The notes under the pieces are model-generated. The model made no database searches. It was not told where the DNA came from and worked only from the letters and a program-made list of their open reading frames with translations. From Oceanospirillum sanctuarii (GTDB taxonomy: Bacteria; Pseudomonadota; Gammaproteobacteria; Pseudomonadales; Halomonadaceae), in NCBI RefSeq assembly GCF_002150805.1, contig NZ_MTBA01000008.1, forward strand, positions 1-61,727: a DNA stretch of 61,727 bases. Direction: 5' to 3'. Positions 35,824 to 48,318 of this stretch are shown here, one piece after another (positions within the stretch are counted from its first letter, which is position 1; every line of letters begins with the position of its first letter). The translations under genes were made by a program, and so were the position numbers.

Positions 35824-38361
35824 ATGCGAACCATGATCTATCCGGCCCGCGTCCGACAACGAGCAGACCGACTCAGGCACAAGATCGTCAGACTTCTGAT
35901 GGTTTTGGCGGAACGCCTGATGCTACTGTTTATCCGCATCAGTTTTCACCGCAACCTGCCAGCCTTGCCTGAAACAGAAGGCCATTACTGCTATGCACTG
36001 GGCAATAAAAGTCTGACAGGTCGTTTGCTGCTAAGCCATATCAGCCGTAAACAAGGGCTGCCATGGTCTGAAGAAGCCTGTTCTGAGCTGGAAGAAAGCG
36101 CCCGCTATATCGCTTTGCACAATACTCATTACGGCCTGAAAGGGCTGGCGGAGCACAGGGTTTCTCCCCGTTTGGTACGTATGATGGCTTATCTGCTGGA
36201 ACATCCGGAAGAGGATATCCGACTCGTGCCCGTGACTATCTTCTGGGGCCGTGCACCGGGACAGGAAACCCATTGGTTAAACCGTTTTTCCGATCAGCGC
36301 GGCTGGCTGCGCCAGAGCCTGCAGCGCCTGAAAGATATCCTGATTCATGGTCGTCATACCCTGGTGCATTTTGCCGAGCCGGTTTCCCTGCGGGAACTGA
36401 TTGCCACCAGCCCGGAATCTACCCTGATCAATCAGCATGTGCGTAAAACAGCCCGCCTGCTTCGGGTGCATTTCCGCCAGACCCGTATCGGTGTCACAGG
36501 TCCGGAACTGCCGGATCGTAAACAGCTGATCCGCCAACTGATCCGTAGTCCACGGATTCAGGCGGCGATTCAAGAGGCGACTCAGGCTACTGATGGTCAG
36601 ACTCCGATGAGCAGCCAGAAAGCCAGAGATAAAGCCGAAAAATACGCCGATGAGATCGTAGCTAACGTCTCCTACAGTACACAGAAGCTGTTTGATGTCT
36701 TGCTGAGCTGGCTGTGGAACCGCCTCTACGACGGTGTGCAGATTCACGGTATCGAACAGGTTCAGGAAACCGCCAAACACAGTACTGTGGTTTACGTGCC
36801 TTGTCACCGCAGTCACATGGATTATCTGCTGCTCTCTTATGCCCTATACAACCATGGGCTGACACCACCCCATGTGGCAGCGGGTATCAACCTCAACCTG
36901 CCAGTTGTAGGGTCGCTGCTGCGTCGCGGCGGTGCGTTTTTTATCCGCCGCAGCTTCCGGGATAACCCGCTCTATGCAGCGGTATTTTCTGAATACCTCT
37001 TCCTGCTGCTGAACAAGGGTTACGCCACGGAGTACTTCGTTGAAGGTGGTCGCAGCCGAACCGGTCGTACCCTGCAGCCCAAACCCGGCATGCTGTCGAT
37101 GACCGTTCAGGGTTATCTGAGAAACCCACACCGTCAGATCCGTCTGATTCCGATTTATATCGGCTATGAGAAAGTGGTTGAAGGCCGCACCTATCTGGGC
37201 GAACTGCGTGGCAAGGCGAAAAAAGGCGAGTCGATTCTGGGCCTGCTGAAAGCGGCAAAAACATTAAAAGAGCACTTCGGTAAAGTGAGTCTGGCCTTTG
37301 GTGAGCCCATCGACTTGAAGAAAACACTGGATCAGACCATTCCTGAGTGGCAGCAGGCTGACGGCGGTATCAATGATAAACCTCAGTGGTTGCCGGATGC
37401 TGTCAGCGCCCTGTCTCAACAGGTAGCAACCGGCATCAACAACAGCGCCACACTGAACGGGGCTAACCTGTGTGCCCTCGGCCTGTTAACGGCCCCAAGC
37501 TTTACACTGGAATCCAGCAGTCTGAGCCACTTTATTCACTTCTGCCAGAAGCTGCATAACCAGCTGCGTCATGCCGGTGATGCGCCGGTCAACCACCAGA
37601 CCACAGAGCAACTGATTGCAGAAGCCGAGAAACTGGAGCTGATTACCCGCCTGCCCCATACCTATGGTGATCTCTTGCAGCTGAACGAGCAGCAGGCGCT
37701 GCTGATGACCTGGTATCGAAACAACATCCTGCACCTGTTTGCACTTCCATCTCTGGTCGCCTTCTGTTTTAACCAGCAGAGCCAGTACACCCGCAAGCAG
37801 CTGCAGGATCTGGTCAGGACTCTCTACCCGTTTGTCAGCAAGGAGCTCTATCTTCCCTGGCAGGGCAAGACGCTGAACGATCAGATCGATGCCATCGTAC
37901 GTTTCTTTGTTGAACAGCAGGTGCTGGTGGATGATGGTGAACATCTGGTTAGGGTCAGCCCTTATCAGGAACAGGGAGCTCTGCTGACTCTACTGGCACG
38001 CCCGATTCAGCCGAGTCTCGAACGGGGTTATCTGATGGTGGCGCTGCTGCTGCACTTTGGCAGTGGCAGCTTTACCGCAGAAGCACTGGAAAATGAATGT
38101 CAGGTATTGGCCCAACGTCTGTCGATTCTGCACGGTCTGAATGCACCAGAGTACTTCCACAAACCTCTGTTCCGGCAGCTGACCGAACTGCTATTGGAGT
38201 TGGATTATCTGCAAGTTTCTGAGGATGACCACCTCACCTTTGGCCAGACACTGGAGTGGTTCTCAGTTCAGTGCCGCCCCCTGTTTGATCCCGCGCTCAG
38301 ACACAGTATCCGCTTACTGACTCATCAGCCGAAACTGGCACAACAGGAGCAGGATCAATAA
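35824..38361 (+). CDS. plsB: Glycerol-3-phosphate 1-O-acyltransferase
   Basis: Inner-membrane enzyme that transfers an acyl group to position 1 of glycerol-3-phosphate, the first step of phospholipid synthesis. From ATG 35824 the product is 845 residues, near the E. coli length. The acyltransferase blocks are in order: HRSHMD (HX4D), GAFFIRRSF, FVEGGRSRTGR and IPIYIGYEKVVEG, all between about 325 and 460. The start at 35824 has CAGGA 5 nt upstream. The longer frame from 35770 would begin inside a likely -10 box. It is divergent from the ABC exporter and probably monocistronic. Confidence 0.94.
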   Translation: MRTMIYPARVRQRADRLRHKIVRLLMVLAERLMLLFIRISFHRNLPALPETEGHYCYALGNKSLTGRLLLSHISRKQGLPWSEEACSELEESARYIALHNTHYGLKGLAEHRVSPRLVRMMAYLLEHPEEDIRLVPVTIFWGRAPGQETHWLNRFSDQRGWLRQSLQRLKDILIHGRHTLVHFAEPVSLRELIATSPESTLINQHVRKTARLLRVHFRQTRIGVTGPELPDRKQLIRQLIRSPRIQAAIQEATQATDGQTPMSSQKARDKAEKYADEIVANVSYSTQKLFDVLLSWLWNRLYDGVQIHGIEQVQETAKHSTVVYVPCHRSHMDYLLLSYALYNHGLTPPHVAAGINLNLPVVGSLLRRGGAFFIRRSFRDNPLYAAVFSEYLFLLLNKGYATEYFVEGGRSRTGRTLQPKPGMLSMTVQGYLRNPHRQIRLIPIYIGYEKVVEGRTYLGELRGKAKKGESILGLLKAAKTLKEHFGKVSLAFGEPIDLKKTLDQTIPEWQQADGGINDKPQWLPDAVSALSQQVATGINNSATLNGANLCALGLLTAPSFTLESSSLSHFIHFCQKLHNQLRHAGDAPVNHQTTEQLIAEAEKLELITRLPHTYGDLLQLNEQQALLMTWYRNNILHLFALPSLVAFCFNQQSQYTRKQLQDLVRTLYPFVSKELYLPWQGKTLNDQIDAIVRFFVEQQVLVDDGEHLVRVSPYQEQGALLTLLARPIQPSLERGYLMVALLLHFGSGSFTAEALENECQVLAQRLSILHGLNAPEYFHKPLFRQLTELLLELDYLQVSEDDHLTFGQTLEWFSVQCRPLFDPALRHSIRLLTHQPKLAQQEQDQ

Positions 38362-38401
38362 TTGATCTTCCTGCCAGTGCAGGACTTACAGGGAGAAACA
38401 T

Positions 38402-38504
38402 TAAGCTGACACAGGGCTGGTTTTTTTAACACTGCCCTGTGTTAGCATCTGACCAGCTTACCGTTCTTGAGACGTCAGCTCAGGCTCTGGTTCCGGAGGG
38501 AACC
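38402..38504. other. Nested inverted repeats between plsB and the GvpU-like gene
   Basis: An inner 9-bp stem (ACACAGGGC at 38409-38417, GCCCTGTGT at 38434-38442) is enclosed by an outer 7-bp repeat (TAAGCTG at 38402-38408, CAGCTTA at 38454-38460). A T7 run sits in the loop. A second hairpin GGTTCC-GGAG-GGAACC is at 38489-38504, just before the next gene. The first could end plsB transcription or, with the second, form a structured leader for the next gene. Confidence 0.45.
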
Positions 38505-38525
38505 CGCCAATCAGGATGACAATAA

Positions 38526-38969
38526 ATGAGTCAATTACAGGAATTAAATATGAGTCAGAACAAAGACTGGTTTTTGGAAAATCTGGTAAACACCGTTAAC
38601 AACAGCGACATCGAAATCGGTATTACCCTACAGATGGATGGCTTTCTGGTATCCGGCCATATCGTCAACGGCCGCAAATACTTTGATGGTTTCTCCGGTG
38701 AGTTTATCTCAGAAACATCCGTAGCCTTCGGCAACAAAGAAGCGCTGGAAAATATCCGCGAAGCGTTCGATAAATACGCCAGCCTGTATGACGGCGAAGC
38801 ATCTGCTGACGATAATGGCGCAAGCTTTATCCATCTGGAAGGTGCCCGCTTCTTCAACACCAACGGTGCTCCAATCCCGAACAACCGTGGCATGTGGTGG
38901 CGTGGCCGTATCTCAGAAGTCAGTGGTTTTATTCTGGGTACACTGAATGCCGAAGTGGTTGAAGATTAA
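38526..38969 (+). CDS. GvpU-like small protein
   Basis: Cytoplasmic 147-residue protein resembling the gas-vesicle accessory GvpU family: WFLENLVNTVNNSDIEIGITLQMDGFLVSGHIV (about 15-47) followed by YFDGFSGEF. No other gas-vesicle gene is in the window, so a gas-vesicle role is doubtful; GvpU-like orphans are found in many non-vacuolate bacteria. A second ATG at 38550 has AGGA at slightly better spacing (139 residues). The long structured leader upstream may control it. Identification is from pattern memory and is moderate. Confidence 0.6.
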   Translation: MSQLQELNMSQNKDWFLENLVNTVNNSDIEIGITLQMDGFLVSGHIVNGRKYFDGFSGEFISETSVAFGNKEALENIREAFDKYASLYDGEASADDNGASFIHLEGARFFNTNGAPIPNNRGMWWRGRISEVSGFILGTLNAEVVED

Positions 38970-39013
38970 AGAAGCGGTTGAGGACTAGAACCAGACGGTT
39001 TAAACCTTTTCCA

Positions 39014-39058
39014 CAAAAAACGGGAAGTCACTTTTAAGTAAGTGCTTCCCGTTTTTTT
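39014..39058. terminator. Bidirectional terminator, GvpU-like gene and rsmJ
   Basis: AAAAAACGGGAAG pairs with CTTCCCG plus T7, with an inner CACTT/AAGTG stem. It lies between convergent genes. Confidence 0.88.
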
Positions 39059-39077
39059 ATAACTCAGCTAAATCAAC

Positions 39078-39926
39078 TCACTCATCATCCAGCTTACGCT
39101 TGGCGTAAATATCGTAGCGGCTGGATTTGCCTTCCAGCACATAGGTCGGGGCAACACCTTCAATTGCAGGGGCTTTCCGGGGGCGTTTAACCACAACCCG
39201 GTGGCTGGCGAGCTCTAAAGCAGTCTCCAGTAAGTCGGCCTCGTCGGTATCAAAGCCCACCAGCTGGTGAAAGAGTTTCATCTCTTTTTTGACTGAAGCA
39301 CTTTTCTCCCGCGCGGGGAACATAGGATCAAGGTAGATCACCTGAGGGGAAAAGCCGGTATCGGCAATCGCCTGTGCCATGCTTTCTGTCGAGTTGCCGG
39401 GTACGAGCTTCATACGGGACGCGACATCTGCAGCTTCCGGATCAGACAAAGCGCGCTCCAACCCATCCTGCAGCAGAGCTGCCACCACCGGATGGCGCTC
39501 CATCATCAACATTTCGCAGCCTAAGCCTGCCAGAACAAAAGCATCACCACCAAGTCCTGCTGTGGCATCGAGAACGCGGGGTTTTACGCCGGTTTTAAGG
39601 CCGACTGCTTTGGCGATCATCTGGCTTTTGCCACCACCATACTGACGGCGGTGAGCGGCCTTACCGGAAGCAAACTCAACCTGAATCGGCTTAGGCGCTT
39701 TCTTGCCGGTCTCACCCAACGAGATACCCTGATCATCGACATAGAGCACCAGAGCGCCAGCCTCGCGGGGCAGCTCAGAGACAATTGAAGCCGTAAGATG
39801 CTCCGGCAGATTTGCCTTCAGTTCCGCCAGTAACACCTCGGCCTGAGCCTGATAGCGCTCGCTCTGAGGATAAAGAAAAAGCGGTGTTACCACTTTTGGT
39901 TCAGACAGCGAAATAGAATCAGTCAT
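39078..39926 (-). CDS. rsmJ: 16S rRNA (guanine(1516)-N2)-methyltransferase
   Basis: SAM-dependent methyltransferase that modifies G1516 of 16S rRNA. The 282-residue product has the RsmJ signature [18 protein letters not shown] (about 91-108), the SAM-binding segment [16 protein letters not shown] (about 118-133) and the catalytic-type YLDPMFP motif (about 202-208). It is 33 nt upstream of the uppP stop on the same strand order (uppP lies upstream), so the two may share a transcript. Confidence 0.93.
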   Translation of the reverse strand: MTDSISLSEPKVVTPLFLYPQSERYQAQAEVLLAELKANLPEHLTASIVSELPREAGALVLYVDDQGISLGETGKKAPKPIQVEFASGKAAHRRQYGGGKSQMIAKAVGLKTGVKPRVLDATAGLGGDAFVLAGLGCEMLMMERHPVVAALLQDGLERALSDPEAADVASRMKLVPGNSTESMAQAIADTGFSPQVIYLDPMFPAREKSASVKKEMKLFHQLVGFDTDEADLLETALELASHRVVVKRPRKAPAIEGVAPTYVLEGKSSRYDIYAKRKLDDE

Positions 39927-39959
39927 AGCAGAACAACCTTGGCCTGAAAGAAATTGACC

Positions 39960-40757
39960 TTAAACGAAAAACGCCAGCAGGATAACACCCAAAAACAGAC
40001 GATAGATGACAAAGGGCAGCATGCCGATCCGATCCAGCAAACGTAGGAACAGATGGATACAGGCAAGAGCAGCACCAAAGGCGATCAGACCGCCGATCAG
40101 AGTATGACTGATCTGGGCTTCGGTACCGTTCTGATACAGCTCCGCCCCTTTGAGCAGACCTGCCGCCATAATCAGCGGAATGGATAACAGAAAGCTGAAG
40201 CGGGCTGCAGCCTGACGGGTAAGCCCCAACATCAAAGCAGCAGTGATGGTGATACCGGAACGGGATGTTCCCGGAATCAGCGCCAGCGCCTGAGCCAGAC
40301 CGATCCAGATCGCATCTTTCATGGTGAAGTCATCTTCACCACGGTTACGGCGACCTTTAACATCAGCCCACCAGAGCAGAGCACCAAACAGCAGCGTCGT
40401 AATCGCAATTACCAGAGAAGAGCGCAGATTACCTTCAATAAAATCATTCAGCAGAATGCCAGCCAGACCAGCAGGAATCGTCGCCAGAATCACCGACCAT
40501 GCCATAAAGCTGTCCTGAGAGTGCTGACGCTTAAAGACACTGGCCAGCCAGGCCAGAATCATCTTGCGGATATCCTTGTGGAAATAGAGCATCACCGCCA
40601 GCAAAGTGCCGACATGCACAGCGACATCAAAAGCCAGTCCCTGATCTGCCCAGCCAAAAATTTGTGCCGGAAGAATAAGATGCGCTGAGCTTGAAACCGG
40701 AAGAAACTCTGTCAGGCCCTGAACCAGAGCCAGAAATGTCACCTGAAACCAATCCAC
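39960..40757 (-). CDS. uppP: Undecaprenyl-diphosphatase
   Basis: Inner-membrane phosphatase that recycles undecaprenyl pyrophosphate for cell-wall synthesis. From the GTG at 40757 it is 265 residues, the normal family length. The catalytic motifs are visible as EFLPVSSSAHL (about 17-27) and LIPGTSRSGIT (about 160-170). About eight helices are present. AAGGAAAG precedes the GTG at a good distance. The frame stays open to 40817, but the added 20 residues have no family support. It lies downstream of tsaB behind a terminator. Confidence 0.94.
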   Translation of the reverse strand: MDWFQVTFLALVQGLTEFLPVSSSAHLILPAQIFGWADQGLAFDVAVHVGTLLAVMLYFHKDIRKMILAWLASVFKRQHSQDSFMAWSVILATIPAGLAGILLNDFIEGNLRSSLVIAITTLLFGALLWWADVKGRRNRGEDDFTMKDAIWIGLAQALALIPGTSRSGITITAALMLGLTRQAAARFSFLLSIPLIMAAGLLKGAELYQNGTEAQISHTLIGGLIAFGAALACIHLFLRLLDRIGMLPFVIYRLFLGVILLAFFV

Positions 40758-40814
40758 CTTGTCTTTCCTTATACCAAGTCGCCTCGTAGCTGAGGTCAAA
40801 ATAAAAGCTGAGGC

Positions 40815-40849
40815 CAAAAATAAAAGCCGAAGCCTGCCAGCTTCGGCTT
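40815..40849 (-). terminator. Terminator after tsaB
   Basis: A 10-bp stem AAGCCGAAGC/GCTTCGGCTT with a 6-nt loop is followed on the minus strand by TTATTTTT. Confidence 0.8.
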
Positions 40850-40877
40850 AAGAGTTTATTGAGATCACCGAACGTAT

Positions 40878-41585
40878 TTACTTCGCCTGATGCGGGCCTT
40901 CGCCCTTCTTGAAAGCAACATTGTCCCGCAGATAAACAGGGATCGCTTCTTCTGCAGAAACCGTCTTACCCTGCTGCCAGTAGAGTTCCGCCAAACGAGC
41001 GATATCACCAGCCTGAGGCAGGAGATCCGGATAGGTTTGCTGTACCAGACTCTGCATCACTGGGGAGAACTGATCCAGCAGCTGCCAGCCATTACCGGCA
41101 CCAACCCAGTCTGCATCCTCAATCGGATTGATCAGAGAAACCTGATCCGGCGCGATCACCTCTGGCTGGGCGATGCAATCAAAGCCGTTGCCATTCCAGT
41201 GATAAGCCGCCCAGTAGACTTCACCCATGCGGGCATCCAGAGAGGAGATGATGTAGTGCGCAAAACGCTCGCGGAACAGCGTGAAGGCCATGGTTTCCAG
41301 TGTCGTTACCGGAATGACCGGCAGATCAGCACCAAAGGCCAGTCCCTGAGTCACACCGGTTGCGATACGCAAGCCAGTAAAGGAACCCGGACCATTGGCA
41401 AAAGCGATGGCATCCAGCTGCTGCAGTTTGACACCCGCTTCGGCCAGAATCTCTTCCACCATGGGTAACAACAGCTGGGTATGCTTACGGGGCTGAAGCT
41501 GAAAATTCTCCAGCACCTCGTCATCCAGTTTAAGCGCTACAGAACAAGCTTCTGTGGAAGTGTCTAAGGAAAGAATACGTGCCAT
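40878..41585 (-). CDS. tsaB: tRNA threonylcarbamoyladenosine biosynthesis protein TsaB
   Basis: Non-catalytic partner of TsaD in t6A modification of ANN-decoding tRNAs, an actin-like ATPase-fold protein. The product is 235 residues from ATG 41585 (MARILSLDTSTEACSVAL). It has the family blocks HTQLLLPMVEEIL, FANGPGSFTGLRIATGVTQGLAFG (about 68-91) and SSLDARMGEVYWAAY. The longer frame starts at a TTG (41606) and is not preferred. Confidence 0.94.
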   Translation of the reverse strand: MARILSLDTSTEACSVALKLDDEVLENFQLQPRKHTQLLLPMVEEILAEAGVKLQQLDAIAFANGPGSFTGLRIATGVTQGLAFGADLPVIPVTTLETMAFTLFRERFAHYIISSLDARMGEVYWAAYHWNGNGFDCIAQPEVIAPDQVSLINPIEDADWVGAGNGWQLLDQFSPVMQSLVQQTYPDLLPQAGDIARLAELYWQQGKTVSAEEAIPVYLRDNVAFKKGEGPHQAK

Positions 41586-41663
41586 CGATCGTCTGCCTGG
41601 AAACAAAAAAAGCGATTATACGCATTTCAGACCGACAGAACGAACCCCTGAGCACAGATAGTT

Positions 41664-42434
41664 TCAGGCCAGCTGCCGAAGCAGCTGACGGGTATGTCCG
41701 GAATAGCTTTCGATAGCCTCCGTTGCCTGAGAAAAAAGCTCTGCCGCAGGTACCTGAATCCGATCCATCGACAAGATCTGCTGCTCTACTCTGAGGATAA
41801 ATTGCTCGGCGGCTTCCCTTGGGTAATCACCCCGGGACAGGTTCTGCATCACCTGATCAGACAGATACACCAAGCGCAGCCGCATCGCCGCACTGCAGCG
41901 CCCCTGACTGGCAGTTTGTGTACTTAAGCCGCGCATCTGCCCTAACAGTTCCACCAGCGCGGGCAGAACACGTAGCGCCTGAATGGATCGCTTCCGGTAG
42001 GCTCTGTCATGATGGGTTGCCAGCTGGAAACGCTCCGCCACGGACCAGATCTGATCCAACAGGTTTTCGATAGTTGCCGAATGCGCCTGAAAGCTTTCTG
42101 CCGGTGTTTCAAAGCGTTGAGCGATCAAAATCTCCGGCGTGCTTCCGGTCCCGTCGGAAGAAGAGACTTTCAGACCGGATCGGCTTAACTGCTGTAGCAA
42201 GAGATCCAGCTCACGATTCAGCTCATCAAGGGGCTGAGCAAACTGTTTATCTCCACTCAACAAAGACCCCATCATGCCGCGCCGTTTTTGCAGCAACAGC
42301 AAGAGATCAAAACTCTGCTGACACCAGTTAAGCGCCTGTTTTCTTAAACAGTTGGCTTTGGTCTGATCCTGCTTTCGTCCACCCCAGATCAGCAGTGCCC
42401 CTACAGCTAACAGAACAATAGGCAAATAGATCAT
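41664..42434 (-). CDS. Membrane-anchored protein resembling a NIT-type sensor domain
   Basis: This 256-residue protein has one N-terminal helix (about 2-18) and an otherwise helical domain, periplasmic if N-in. Two similar helical stretches, [18 protein letters not shown] (about 44-61) and [19 protein letters not shown] (about 161-179), recall the repeated helices of the NIT sensor domain of nitrate/nitrite-responsive proteins. This resemblance is by eye and uncertain. There is no output domain. Its start overlaps the stop of the upstream chemoreceptor gene by 4 nt (ATGA), so the two are translationally coupled and probably act together. Confidence 0.6.
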   Translation of the reverse strand: MIYLPIVLLAVGALLIWGGRKQDQTKANCLRKQALNWCQQSFDLLLLLQKRRGMMGSLLSGDKQFAQPLDELNRELDLLLQQLSRSGLKVSSSDGTGSTPEILIAQRFETPAESFQAHSATIENLLDQIWSVAERFQLATHHDRAYRKRSIQALRVLPALVELLGQMRGLSTQTASQGRCSAAMRLRLVYLSDQVMQNLSRGDYPREAAEQFILRVEQQILSMDRIQVPAAELFSQATEAIESYSGHTRQLLRQLA

Positions 42435-43642
42435 GCGACACGCCCTCCGATGCTGTTTTTCTCATGGCTTTCCTGACTGGCCAATTTACCCGCTACCTGC
42501 TCCAGATATTCGACAATCTCCAGAGCATCGCAGACCTTGTGATGATGGTCTGCGCTGATATCGCTGATCGCCACCATACGCTGGTTGATGCTTTCGCTGG
42601 CGGCTTCGTGCTCACGACTCGCCTCTTCCACCTGTGCGATCTGCACTTCAATCTGAGAGGAGAAATCGGCGACATCCAGCATGGCAGATTTTAGCGTTGC
42701 GCTTTTGGTGACCCCATCGCCTAAACGAGCAAGACAACGCTCAAAGGAGGTTTCGGTCAGGGCGACCGCATTCTGCGTGCTTTTAATGAGTTGGGTAATC
42801 TGTTGAGAGGCTTCTGAGGTTTGAGAGGCAAGCCCCCGCACTTCATCGGCAACCACAGCAAAACCACGCCCGGATTCACCGGCTCGTGCTGCTTCAATGG
42901 CAGCATTCAGCGCCAGCAGATTAGTCTGGTTAGCCACATCATCAATGGTGGAGATAAAGTTATCGATTAGTTGAGTTTCTTCCCGAAGACGCACCATAAA
43001 TCCCTGAGCCTCCTGAAAGATCTGCTGGCAAGCGGCCAGATCGTCTTCCAGTTGCCTTGCATCTTCATCACCGGAAACACTCATTGAGCGCAGCTGATTG
43101 GCCGACGTCAAAATCTCGCCAATCGAACGACCGATCTGCTGAACCGTGACCGAACTTTCTTCACTGGCAGCGGCGATGGAATCCAGCTGCGACTGTTGTT
43201 CCGAAGCACTATCCACCAACTTACGGGATACTTTATCCAGCTCCTCTGCAGTGAAATCCACTTCACTGGCGGCGGAATTTAACTGGCTCAGAAGCCTTTC
43301 CTGAAAACGCGCCAGCTCATTCATGGCAATCAATTCCGGCTGATGCTGTCCGGTCACCCAGCGGGTATCGGATCGTCCGCTCGCTAACAGCTGACAGAAC
43401 CGAATCAGCTCAGCTGAACGCTGCTGATTCAGCCGATCCAACCGATAGAAAATACCCAGTGCTATCAGGGCACAAAAAATCGTACTCCCCAGCATCCATA
43501 GAAAAACCTGTGATGTGATCAACAACAGAGCAAGTGGCGCGCTGAAGCTGACAACACCTAAAAGCAGCAGCCTGCGGGTATGCTTTGTACCCCATGATTC
43601 TGCCGCAGAGATATGGACTTCATTCATGTTAACGGTCGGCAT
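42431..43642 (-). CDS. Methyl-accepting chemotaxis protein lacking a large periplasmic domain
   Basis: Chemoreceptor of 403 residues from ATG 43642 (GGGGGAG lies 5-6 nt upstream; a longer frame to 43669 is rejected). Two adjacent helices (about 24-65) leave almost no periplasmic part. A HAMP-like linker follows, then a signalling domain with the conserved hairpin tip [22 protein letters not shown] near 230-255 and [13 protein letters not shown]. Sensing must use the membrane, the linker or another protein. The coupled NIT-like membrane protein downstream is the obvious candidate partner. No CheA/CheW-binding pentapeptide tail for CheR is visible at the C-terminus. Confidence 0.88.
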   Translation of the reverse strand: MPTVNMNEVHISAAESWGTKHTRRLLLLGVVSFSAPLALLLITSQVFLWMLGSTIFCALIALGIFYRLDRLNQQRSAELIRFCQLLASGRSDTRWVTGQHQPELIAMNELARFQERLLSQLNSAASEVDFTAEELDKVSRKLVDSASEQQSQLDSIAAASEESSVTVQQIGRSIGEILTSANQLRSMSVSGDEDARQLEDDLAACQQIFQEAQGFMVRLREETQLIDNFISTIDDVANQTNLLALNAAIEAARAGESGRGFAVVADEVRGLASQTSEASQQITQLIKSTQNAVALTETSFERCLARLGDGVTKSATLKSAMLDVADFSSQIEVQIAQVEEASREHEAASESINQRMVAISDISADHHHKVCDALEIVEYLEQVAGKLASQESHEKNSIGGRVA

Positions 43643-43856
43643 AGACACTCCCCCGTAGAAATCCCCCATATCAGCCTAAGCACAAAACCTGCCAGCAGCC
43701 GTAACTCTAAACACCAACTAGTCTAAAGACGACTGGAAACGGAATCTGCTATGGTTAGCGCCGCATTATTGATCACTAAACCATGACACTAGTCTTCAAT
43801 TTCGCTCTTTTTCTGTGCACTGATGGCCATTTTTGGTTCACGCCTCCGGAGATTCC

Positions 43857-44651
43857 ATGCTGCTAAGAGCCACCAAATATCTGCTGCTGCCACCGGCGAT
43901 TAACATTCTGCTAATTCTGATCGCCTGGTTTCTGATGAAACGCTGGCCAAAACTCAGACTGGCTACGCTGCTAAGTTCGATACTGTCACTTTGGCTGCTG
44001 AGCACACCTTTAGTTGCGATCTCTTTGGCTGACCTGCTGCAAAACCGATATCCGGCACTGTCTATCAATGAATCGCTAAATCAGTCCCAGCAATTAGGCT
44101 TTGATGCTGTTGTGATTCTGGGTGCAGGTCGCGATTATCGGGCGGAAGAGTGGCAGGGCTTAACCGGAAGCGCTATCAGCGAAATTAAATCTCACACCGT
44201 GAGTAGCTATGGCCTACAGCGTTTGCATTACGGGGCAGTTCTGTCGAGAGTATCGGGCAAGCCGATGCTGCTCACCGGAGGTCGTGTTTATGGAGAACCG
44301 CTTTCAGAAGCAGAGCTAATGCAGCAGACACTGCAACGGTGGGGACAGGAAGCTCAGTGGCTGGAAACGGAAAGCCGGACCACCGCTGAAAACGCCCTCT
44401 TCTCTGCCAAAATGCTGAAAGATGAGAATATTAAACGTATCGCACTGGTTACCCATGGCTGGCATATGTCGCGTTCCGTCGCCATCTTTGAAAAAGCGGG
44501 CTTTGAGGTTGTTCCGGCTCCTACCGCGTTTTACGCCATGCCGGAGAGCCTCTGGTTACAGCTGCTACCGAAAAGTAGCAATCTTGAGGTCTCCAGTCGT
44601 ATGCTGCATGAAGTACTGGGACAGATCTGGTACAGCCTGCGCTATCGTTAA
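43857..44651 (+). CDS. YdcF/SanA/ElyC-family (DUF218) envelope protein
   Basis: This 264-residue protein has two N-terminal membrane helices (about 5-22 and 30-50) and a DUF218 domain. The domain shows FDAVVILGAGRDY (about 83-95), PMLLTGGRVYGE, ESRTTAENA (about 170-178) and THGWHMSRSVAIFEKAGF (about 198-215). ElyC-like proteins of this size affect peptidoglycan precursor lipid carriers in E. coli; the reaction is unclear. The start at ATG 43857 has GGAG at 6 nt; an upstream in-frame start at 43833 is not preferred. Confidence 0.87.
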   Translation: MLLRATKYLLLPPAINILLILIAWFLMKRWPKLRLATLLSSILSLWLLSTPLVAISLADLLQNRYPALSINESLNQSQQLGFDAVVILGAGRDYRAEEWQGLTGSAISEIKSHTVSSYGLQRLHYGAVLSRVSGKPMLLTGGRVYGEPLSEAELMQQTLQRWGQEAQWLETESRTTAENALFSAKMLKDENIKRIALVTHGWHMSRSVAIFEKAGFEVVPAPTAFYAMPESLWLQLLPKSSNLEVSSRMLHEVLGQIWYSLRYR

Positions 44652-44676
44652 AAGCAAACCGATAAATAACCGACCA

Positions 44677-44709
44677 CAAAAAAAGCAAAGCCCTGTAACA
44701 ACAGGGCTT
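44677..44709 (-). terminator. Terminator after the zinc-ribbon protein gene
   Basis: A 9-bp stem AAGCCCTGT/ACAGGGCTT with an AACA loop is followed on the minus strand by TGC and a T7 run. Confidence 0.8.
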
Positions 44710-44738
44710 AGATCGAGCTTACGTTCAAGAGTAGCGAT

Positions 44739-45290
44739 TTACTCTTTTGCGCCATGAACCTGGCTGACGCGGTGGAAAATATGGTTATCACAACGGTGGC
44801 AACGCTCTATCGGACGGGTATGAGTCACAACCACCATCTTGTCGCATTCAGTGCAGGAAAAAGTCCCCGCCGTAGCCAGTTCGCCTTCAATGTAGGTGCC
44901 CGGATCACTCTCCAGCTTCTGTTCCAGCTCCAGTTGATCAATCCTGGTTTTATCGGCAACCGACTGCAGAGCACGGGCCAGTGAAATCTCCAGAGCCGAA
45001 AGATCGATATTCAACCACTCGCCTAAACCCCGGCCGGTTGAGCTGACAAAGCGTCCCAGATCCTGCAGGTCGCGGTTTAACCAGGTGGTCAATAGAGCAA
45101 CTTCATCCTTGGTCAGACGCTCTAAATCCTGCTCAAACTCAACCGCTTCACGGATCTCTTTCTGCAGAGTATCCAGCGTATTGTGCTCCGCCTCAGCAAG
45201 ACGTTTTTCGATTCGGGTCAGAGCGCTGTCATAGTGACGGGCCAGCTTGTCATTGCTGTCCGGGCGGTTTTCATTCGGTTGATCTGACAT
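44739..45290 (-). CDS. Zinc-ribbon-containing protein (YbeL/DUF1451 type)
   Basis: Cytoplasmic 183-residue protein with a helical, probably coiled-coil N-terminal part (about 15-120) and a C-terminal zinc ribbon (CTEC near 147 and CHRC near 167). It matches the DUF1451/YbeL family, which in enterobacteria is also next to leuS. The function is unknown. ATG 45290 follows AAGGAGA at 5 nt; the frame to 45350 is rejected. It is divergent from leuS. Confidence 0.85.
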   Translation of the reverse strand: MSDQPNENRPDSNDKLARHYDSALTRIEKRLAEAEHNTLDTLQKEIREAVEFEQDLERLTKDEVALLTTWLNRDLQDLGRFVSSTGRGLGEWLNIDLSALEISLARALQSVADKTRIDQLELEQKLESDPGTYIEGELATAGTFSCTECDKMVVVTHTRPIERCHRCDNHIFHRVSQVHGAKE

Positions 45291-48125
<2,835 letters not shown>

Positions 48126-48151
48126 TCTTTCACAGATTTAACTGCTATCCG

Positions 48152-48184
48152 AAAACAGGCACGGTGGAAACCGTGCCTGTTTTT
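48152..48184 (+). terminator. Terminator after leuS
   Basis: A perfect stem AAAACAGGCACGGT/ACCGTGCCTGTTTT has a GGAA tetraloop and a short T tract. Confidence 0.88.
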
Positions 48185-48318
48185 GCAGGTCTACTGTTAA
48201 AGCTGATTTAAAAGTTCATTGGCTAATTCGCTCGCTGATGAATGCGTAATAACAACCCAAATCAAAGAATCGTACGTTAATGCCTGAAAACGGCCTTAAC
48301 TTAGCAATCGGAAGTCAG

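Noticed and set aside
38526-38969. Evidence for a gas-vesicle cluster
   Set aside because: Only one GvpU-like gene is present, with no GvpA, GvpF/L or GvpN nearby.
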